Below, in pieces: positions 57,058 to 64,000 of a stretch of 64,000 nucleotides of DNA (position 1 is its first letter; each line of letters starts with the position of its first letter). The stretch is from positions 49,633,090 to 49,697,089 of the forward strand of contig CM070908.1 in assembly GCA_036417435.1 (NCBI GenBank), given 5' to 3'. Source of the DNA: Inia geoffrensis (Eukaryota; Chordata; Mammalia; Artiodactyla; Iniidae). The position numbers and the translations under genes are program-made. The notes under the pieces are model-generated. The model saw only the letters and a program-made list of their open reading frames with translations, made no database searches and was not told the DNA's origin.

Positions 57058-57291
57058 AAAAAGTACCTGTAGGGCTTCCCTGGTGGCGCAGTGGTTGAGA
57101 GTCCGCCTGCCGATGCAGGGGACGCGGGTTCGTGCCCTGGTCCGCGAGGATCCCACGTGCCACGGAGCGGCTGGGCCCGTGGGCCATGGCCGCTGAGCCT
57201 GCACGTCCGGAGCCTGTGCTCCGCAACGGGAGAGGCCACAAGAGTGAGAGGCCCGCGGACAGCAGAAAAAAAAAAAAAAAAAGTACCTGTA
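57058..57291 (+). mobile_element. Young, short CHR-2-type SINE
   Basis: A roughly 206-bp element: A-box-like TGGCGCAGTGG, B-box-like GGTTCGTGCCC, then a GC-rich body with many intact CpGs ('ccgatgcaggggacgcggg', 'gaggcccgcggacagcag') and A18. AAAAAGTACCTGTA at 57058-57071 recurs exactly at 57278-57291 (part of the A run is shared with the tail). It is shorter than the other four CHR copies because most of the repeated middle section is missing, as in the deletion-bearing CHR forms described from cetaceans. Intact CpGs and a perfect duplication indicate a recent insertion. Confidence 0.95.
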
Positions 57292-58229
57292 AAAAAAATT
57301 TTAAAAATAAAAAGTACTTGTTAATGTATATCATTGAAAAGATTTACAGACTAATCACATTTGGAGTCCATACTCAGGTTTAGCATTGCTTGTGTTAGTG
57401 TTCTAAGTCCTGTGCAAATGAGTATTTCTGAGAATAGGTATCCACTTTTATTTAAAATGTGCAAATGATGACATTTTCTCAGTTTTTTTCATCTAAAGTT
57501 GCAAGGTTGTATTAAATCGTTTTCATATTTAATGATATTGTTGCCTTGAAAATGAGGAATATTATGAATGTTAGGCTCTTGCAACCTGCCTTGCATGAGT
57601 TTCCCTTATTTAATTCTATTCTTCTCATGATCATTTCTCATACATTTCCATGTATTAATTATGTTCACACTGATGTCTGAAATAACCTCAGTCAAGGTCA
57701 TTATATATTTTGATGGAAAATCACTTCAATCGCAATGCCAATTTACATTTCCCTATCTAAAGGAGATTCGTAATGACTGTTGAAGACTTTTCTGTAAATA
57801 GAGTCTGATTTTGAAATTCTAACTGAATTTTATATTTTGTCCCACAAAAAATAAGCACATCATTATTTTGGCTGAAATTACGGGGTGTCTCACCCAATTA
57901 TTCATGGCTTGGAACATGAGTTTCTGTTTCTTGTCCTTTTGCCGGTGAGTTGAAAACTGTCTTCCAGGAATGCCATGAATTGTGGATGAGTAATGAGGAC
58001 ACATAGGTGATTTAAGGATACCCAGCGTTTATCTGTACGTGAGCGTAGGAAGTTCAAGGGCTAAATGTGCTGAAACATTCATTGGGATGTCAGAATTTCT
58101 TTTGTATGAAATGGGAGGCATGACTCTCCTATCATGCATTGCAAATCATGCTCTAATTAGTTTGTCGCTTTTCTTCTGATTACTTTTTTAGTAAAGCCTT
58201 TGTAGAGCTTCCAGTTACTCTAGAGTATC
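57292..58229. other. Unassigned DNA
   Basis: No repeat recognised after the SINE. AT-rich, single-copy in appearance. Confidence 0.45.
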
Positions 58230-58510
58230 GTCCTATCTGCTTAAGGTTGCCCTCAAAGATATGCAGATTCCAGCCTCTGCCTAACTCCAGGGACACATCT
58301 TCAATCCTCTCCCCCATCCCTGCCACGCTGCAGCCACACCTTCCAGTTTCTCTAATGAACACACCCTGCTTCCCACTATTTAGCACACAGTATGTTCACG
58401 CATCTATTCCTCCTGCCTGGAATGCTTTCCCCTCCCCTCCTTCACCTGGCTGATGCCCACCAGCTCATAAGTTTCTACTTAAGCAGCATTTCATCCCGAC
58501 CTCCCAGACC
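58230..58510 (+). mobile_element. L2 LINE 3' portion
   Basis: 'ctgccacgctgcagccacaccttccagtttctc', 'ctattcctcctgcctggaatgctttcccctcccc' and 'tacttaagcagcatttcatcccgacctcccagacc' follow the L2 3' order. Confidence 0.6.
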
Positions 58511-59366
58511 ACGTGTGTATTTTCAAAGGGCCATCCATGTATTTTAGGTTTGAATTCTGAAAGTCTAATTAAGGTTTCTAATTTTTCCCTTAGCCATGGA
58601 CAGTTCTGTCCCCAGGCTGGTGGGAACCAAGAATGAAGAGCTGAAGAGCAGGAACATTTGGATTCCTTAGTTGTTTTTTGTGTCCTTTTCCCAATTCTGG
58701 GTCCCCAGAGAATGAAGTCAAAGAAACAAGTACTGAAAGCGCCAAAGCCTCCAAGGATGGAGTCGGCCACAGACAAGTCAGCAAATCCAACAATTTTCCT
58801 GGGCTTGTCTGTGGATGACTGAGGTGCTCTCCATGAACCACAGCAGGGAAGTGGTCCACGAGACTCCTCCATTCAGGCATCACCAGCCCCTGCTGCCCAC
58901 AAGGTCTCCCCGCAGGGCTCTGTGTGCTGGGCTCCTTCTGTGAGCAGTGACGCCCGGGGCACGTATGCCCAGCATTCTGAGTCAGTGCCCTCCTGTCGTT
59001 ACACTAAATAGTTTACAGAAATGGTGAGTGTGTGTGCATGCGTGTGTCTTCTGATGACTGCAAACATACTTCAGCTTTCTAATTTTCATGCACAATTTTC
59101 CATACTCACAAATGACATTTTCACTTTGCTTCTGAACTTTCTGAAATATAACTGGGTATACTCCAAACACCTGTGAGGAAGCTCCTGCTGTGTGGAAGAC
59201 TGACCTCAAACTAAACACAAGTTCCTACCTACCACACAGCTCGTACTTTCCTTAGTAGCAGCATCACGATCATTAATTATTTTAATTATTTAGTTTTCTA
59301 ATTATTTGTTCGATGTTGTTTCCTCCTAGTAGTCTGTACATTTCATGAGGTTTGGTACTGTCTTGC
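58511..59366. other. Unassigned DNA with short splice-flanked open frames
   Basis: GC-richer text at 58590-58980. After TTTTCCCTTAG, CCATGGAC opens a 24-codon frame (58594-58668). After TCCCCAG, an ATG at 58712 opens a Lys/Pro-rich 36-codon frame (MKSKKQVLKAPKPPRME...). Minus-strand frames of 97 and 135 codons overlap the same bases. None is recognisable. Confidence 0.3.
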
Positions 59367-59465
59367 ATATCTATCTATCTATCTATCTCTCTCTCTCTGT
59401 ATATATATATGTATGTATGTATATATATATGTATATATGTATTGTGTGTGTATATTTATATATGA
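59367..59465. repeat. (TATC)n, (TC)n and (TA)n compound repeat
   Basis: ATCT units (59367-59387) run into CTCTCTCT, then mixed TATATG/TGTATG steps. It lies at the 3' (left) end of the minus-strand L1. Confidence 0.9.
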
Positions 59466-59831
59466 ATATTCCTTTTCAGATTCTTTTCCCTTATAAGTTA
59501 TTACAAACTATTGAGTATAATTCCCTGTGCTATACAGTAGGTCTTTGTTGGTTATCTATTTGTGTATATGTTAATCCCAAACTCCTTATTTATCCTTGCC
59601 CCCCACTTTCTGCTTTGGTAACCATAAATTTGTTTTCTGAGTCTGTAAGTCTGTTTCTGTTTTGTAAAGAAGTTCATTTGTATCATTTTTTTAGATTCCA
59701 CATATAAATGATATCATATGGTATTTGTCTTTCTCTGTCTGACTTACTTCACTTAGTATGATCATCTCTAGGTCCATCCACGTTGCTGCCAATGGCATTA
59801 TTTCATTCTTTTTATGGCTGAGCACTATGCC

Positions 59832-59876
<45 letters not shown>

Positions 59877-60131
59877 CACATCTTCTTTATCCATTCATCT
59901 CTCAATGGACACTTAGGTTGCTTCCACGTCTTGGCTATTGTAAACAGCGCTGCAATGAACATTGGGGTGCATATATAATATCTTTCTGAATTATGGTTTT
60001 GTCTGGATATATGCCCAGGAGTGGGATTGTTACATAATATGGTAGGTTTGTTGTTAGTTTTTTAGGGAATATCTATACTACTCTCCATAGTGGCTGCACC
60101 AATTTGCATTCCCACCAACAGTGTAGGAGGG
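59466..60131 (-). mobile_element. L1 3'UTR and ORF2 C-terminus, minus strand
   Basis: The plus strand reads the complement of L1: 'attccctgtgctatacagtagg', 'caaactccttatttatcc', 'gattccacatataaatgatatc', 'tggctattgtaaacagcgctgcaatgaacattgg', 'ctccatagtggctgcacc'. It ends near 'ccaccaacagtgtaggagggt'. A (TG)n of 19 units (59834-59872) has expanded at the place where relatives have TATATGTA. Confidence 0.9.
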
Positions 60132-62690
60132 TCAACAAGGAGGCTTTTTAAAAGGAAAGATGCTTATTTCAATCTGAGTAAAACTGCACAGATCAAGCCA
60201 TGCCCCACACAACTCTAACAAATGGTGGCACTACATCAACTTTTCAAATTATTAAGTTAAAACACTTTCTTGAATACTTAATTATGAACAAATAATCTTG
60301 ACACAATGAATGGCAGCTCTTTACTGAACTTTGACAGCACCAAAAGATATAACAAATTGTCCCTATTCATAAAGTGACCTGGATTTGTCATAAAAAATGC
60401 AAAATATACTCAATCCAGAAGGGGATATAGACCATGCACATAGAAATGTCCACCCTTCTTTCTACACTTCAGCAAATACAACTGCTTTTATTTAAAAATA
60501 TATTTCCTCACATCTCCATTCTTTCCATGAAATGAAGAAGTTTGTTTCACACACACACACATACACACACACACACACACATACACACACAGACAAACAC
60601 AAACACGCTTGTCTAAACATATCAGAACACACAAAACACAAAGGTGGCAGGGTGTGGGGCTGGGACTTTATATTTCAGCCCTAGCTTCACAAGAGGTTAT
60701 TTTGCAAATGGATTTCAAAAGATAATTACATATATCAAAACAATATTTATTCTCCTACACCGTTATTGATTTCACCTACACTTAATCAAATTTATCTTCT
60801 GCCTCTATACTTGCCTGCCTCTCACTTCTTTGGGCTAAGAGCACGTGTGTATCTGTATGCTCAGGGCTCCCCTTTGAAATAAGATGCCTGTGAAACCCAA
60901 ACACAAAACAGCAGAAATTAGGCTCATTTTTCTTGTCCCTGTTTCTCATTAGACCTGCTCCTGAAATTCTTGGGTCTACCCTAGTTCTTAATTTACGTTT
61001 GCAGTATAAGCAAATGATGATTGCATTATATTTAGTTCTCTGAACATAGATAAATTACATCATTCTTGTCATGACACTTTAGACCATGAAAATTAAATGG
61101 CAACTAATATTTTTAGAAGCAGTTTAAAAAGCTAATATTAACGTGTCATGAGATATCAACAATGTGTCTATAATTCAAAAGGGTTCCCTTTTCTCCACGC
61201 CCTGTCCTGCACTTTTTAAATAACAGGTAAGATTTTAAATGATGATGATCCCAGGCCATTTAAGATGGTGACTACATGGTGTGATTTTTGAGGAACAGGG
61301 GGTGATTAACGAGACCCCCCAGATAAAGTGCCCAGTACAAACTCATTACACAACATCCCAGACCAAAGCTCAGCCAACTTTAAAACACACTCATCTCTGA
61401 GGAGTAAATCCTGGTTAAGATCCAAATAACTCCAAAATCCAACACCCATCTTCCAAGTCATCACCAGCAAAATAAAAGAAAATGCAAAAGAAAATAAAAT
61501 AGGTAGGCTTTCAAATGAATCTTGCTTTGAAAACAATTCCAGCCAGTATCAAATATTCTTGCTTACCATTATCAAAAGAGCAAATCAAAGAAAAGCAACC
61601 CAATTTGCAAGCCATGAATTGGCAGTCTCATCCATGTCATACATGTGATCACTGATTTTTTCCTAGTTACTGGGCATTTTCATGAGGTCAGCTGTACAGG
61701 GGAAACCCATCAGGCATCCACCACCCACCAGCAGCACAGCTGTCCACTCACAACTCTCCCTGGTCACCAGGGTCATTTGCAACTGTGAACATGGCATCAC
61801 ACAGGGACGTGCAGGGGATACAAGTGTGACCTCTGCTAAGTCTCTTGGTCCTTCACTCATTTCAACATTGTGGCGCTTTATGACTTCCCTCGAGAGACAA
61901 TTCCAATTATTCTCACATTTTATCTAGGTTTCTGGAAAAATCTGTTTGCAAGTTGCCTTCCTCCCCCATGTCCCCTGGCAATAGGCTTACTGAGGAATAT
62001 ATTTTACCTTTACATTTTTATTTCTGAGGAGAAACTACTAACTAGACTTTTGTTTTCCACACACAAATGGGAAGACTGTAAAATAGCATAGGATAAATTG
62101 GTACGCTGAGATAAACATGTACTTCAACTCTGATATCCTTGACCTATTTTCAAAAGCTAAGGAAAGAACAAATTCTGTTTCTCCTCCTAAGTAGCTCCAT
62201 GGGAATTCTCTCAGTGCAGTGGTAATGTAGAGCAACTCTCTATTCCTGGAAGGGAAGTTCAGCTTTTTAAATTTCCAAAAGAAAAGATTAAAATTGTTCT
62301 TTACCTCTCAAAAAATATTCTTTCATTACCTCAGTGTTGACAGCAGCTGTCATGCTTTGGACTGGAATACTATTGGTAGAATCGCTATATTTATGAGATT
62401 CCTTAATTTTCTTAAAGTTTTGAAAATAAAAAAGACAGGATATATGACCTTTCAAGCTCTCTTCATTGCCTGATTGTATGGAAGGGACACCTTTTGAGGA
62501 GGGAAACTGGGAATCATTTGGAATACAATTTTAGTGTCATGAAGAGAATGCAATTTATTCCAAAGAATACATTCACCCAAAAACCTATCAATTGCAGTCA
62601 ATTCCAAATTATCCATGAACATCAGGGACAGAGAGGAAAATTCCAAGGTTAATCTGAATCCTCCTTTTACTCCTTTCTTCTTGCTTCTTT
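60132..62690. other. Unassigned DNA with one CA repeat
   Basis: About 2.5 kb with no repeat family recognised except an interrupted (CA)n at 60548-60600. Frames at 61306-62697 are under 85 codons without motifs. Confidence 0.4.
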
Positions 62691-62960
62691 CTGCCACAGG
62701 GTCTTTGCATATGCTGTTCCCTGTTGCACACTAATGCTTTATTCATTTTTTTCCTAAGTTCTTTTATTGTACCTGTATTTAAGTCTTACTGATGATTCAA
62801 AAAATGGAATCCAAAAAAAGGGCATTTATTAATTCAACAACTCCTTATGTGGCCAGTAAGGGGCAGTATTTTGTTGGCATTTGGAATATAGGAATTAACA
62901 GGATAAGGTCTTTGCAGATAGCAAAGGAGATAGCCACAGACCTGAACTATAATCTAGCAG
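62691..62960 (+). repeat. L2-like and related ancient repeat pieces
   Basis: 'cacagggtctttgcatatgctgttccctg' is an L2 block. From 62830, 'attcaacaactccttatgtggcc' and 'ggaattaacaggataaggtctttgc' resemble another mammalian-wide repeat. Both are weak matches by eye. Confidence 0.45.
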
Positions 62961-62999
62961 ATTCAGCACTCTGGTAGCGGCACGTGTTGGAATGGGAAG

Positions 63000-63240
63000 C
63001 AGCATAACATGGTGGGTAAGAACAGGTGTTCTGGGGCCACAGTCCCTGGGTTTGGTCCTATTCTATCACTTACTAATTGTGTGACCTTGGACAAGTGACT
63101 TACCCTCTCTGGGCCTCAGTTTCCTCATCTGAAAAATAAGGACGATGATAATACTGTATCTACCTCAAAGGACTGCTTTGCTGATTAAATGAGGTAATAC
63201 ATGTAAGATGCTTAGAAGAACATCTGCATCAAGCAGGGTT
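63000..63240 (+). repeat. MIR SINE, well preserved
   Basis: 'ctatcacttactaattgtgtgaccttggacaagtgactta' and 'ctctctgggcctcagtttcctcatctgaaaaataaggac', 'ttaaatgaggtaatacatgtaagatgctta' match nearly the whole MIR consensus in order. Confidence 0.85.
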
Positions 63241-64000
63241 TGTTCTTACTATCAGGGCTCCAGGAGTCCATAGGAGTACATGACAAATTCTACTAGAGAC
63301 TTTTCAGGAGACTGGCACTAGAATTGCATTTTTGAGGGCACAGAAAAAGCATGGACTTCTCTTTCAAACATCTTGGCAACAGCAGATGGTGTTTCCAGAT
63401 TTCAAATTCCTACCCCATGGTAACTGTACAGGTTCTAAGTTTCAACCTGATACTCTGCCTCGAGGGTTTTTTTTTTTTCCTTACTCTTTAAAGAAATCAT
63501 TACTTCCTATTTTAACAAAGGCCATGAAATCATCTCAGAACTTCCTCGTGAACGATCCTAGTTTTGGAGAACACGTACTCAAGCGACATGTTTGTTATTT
63601 CAGTGTAAAAACAACCGAATTGTATGTCCTGAATATCCCTGGACCACACCTGGGCTTCAGAATGCAGGAAGGCGGGGATCTAACTGTGCCTGGGACATTC
63701 TGAGACAGGCCACATCCTCAAACTGGCTTGAGGCACCAGCTGAGAGTAAAATAGGTCTTGGCTGGACTTATTCACTATGAATTATCACTCTCACTGTCTA
63801 CTCAAAGATTTTAGACCATGAACAAATTACTGTAAGTGATTTCTGGTCAACTCCAACCAACAAAAACTGTGTCTTATGTATCAAGAGAAAGACAAATCTC
63901 AAGTTTGGTGAGTTATATTTTCTTGGACATTCCATGTTCTGTGATACCTGAAAGATCAAAATGAGATTGTATTGAAGATTGAAGCTACCCTATATTTCTG
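63241..64000. other. Unassigned DNA to window end
   Basis: No repeat recognised. A 123-codon frame at 63332-63703 and an overlapping frame at 63592-63780 have no identifiable domain. Confidence 0.4.

Noticed and set aside
57072..57150. Possible tRNA gene (A- and B-box-like motifs)
   Set aside because: The boxes belong to the tRNA-derived head of a CHR SINE. The flanking target duplication and the body show that it is a retroposon. The same applies to the other CHR copies.
58465..58883. Minus-strand frames of 97 and 135 codons
   Set aside because: They overlap each other and plus-strand frames in the same bases, and I recognise no domain.

Overview
The window reads as non-coding mammalian DNA, most likely intergenic or intronic, from a cetacean (whale or dolphin) or a close cetartiodactyl relative. 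The main evidence is five copies of a tRNA-derived SINE whose head (TTCCCTGGTGGCGCAGTGGTT type) is that of the CHR (cetacean-hippo-ruminant) family. One copy, at 57058-57291, is a short, CpG-rich, young form with an exact target duplication. The L1 elements also have 3' ends typical of cetartiodactyls, and I recognised no BovB LINE, which a ruminant window this size would be expected to contain. I found no complete host protein-coding gene, no rRNA or tRNA gene and no CRISPR array. Nearly all long open frames come from transposons or simple repeats.

Layout. 1-9.8 kb: mostly unassigned single-copy DNA with old MIR, MER20, MER5 and L2 relics, two L1 3' ends (5208-5764, 9232-9390) and a minus-strand CHR SINE inside an L2 (8019-8284). 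9.8-16.7 kb: a nest of L1 insertions. An ancient plus-strand L1 is interrupted by a younger 5'-truncated L1 and a CHR SINE, followed by a minus-strand L1 that itself holds a tiny plus-strand L1 with a 13-bp target duplication. 16.7-19.9 kb: an L2, unassigned DNA and a small minisatellite. 19888-27137: a full-length L1 with a 15-bp target duplication, 5'UTR, ORF1, ORF2, 3'UTR and poly(A). Stops and frameshifts have killed it, and catalytic residues are lost in both enzyme domains.

27-36 kb: MIR, MaLR LTR and ancient L1 relics, then a minus-strand endogenous retroviral fragment (about 32.7-34.0 kb) with one LTR, a TATA box, a primer-binding site and a splice-donor-like site, then a MIR split by a minus-strand L1. 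36-47 kb: a MER5 copy ending in a perfect hairpin, a splice-bounded candidate exon (37671-37805), two CHR SINEs, and MER20, MER5, L1 and L2 pieces. 47.4-47.9 kb: a 470-bp pure CCT/CTT polypyrimidine array. 48-64 kb: dinucleotide repeats, an L1 ORF2 scrap, a short processed retrocopy of an unknown mRNA (54013-54199), a local 61-bp duplication, the young CHR SINE, and a further minus-strand L1 3' end.

Nothing here forms an operon or pathway. The window records successive L1 activity and the SINEs and retrocopies mobilised by it. The most useful leads are the candidate exon, the retrocopy, the retroviral fragment, the MER5 hairpin and the young CHR SINE.
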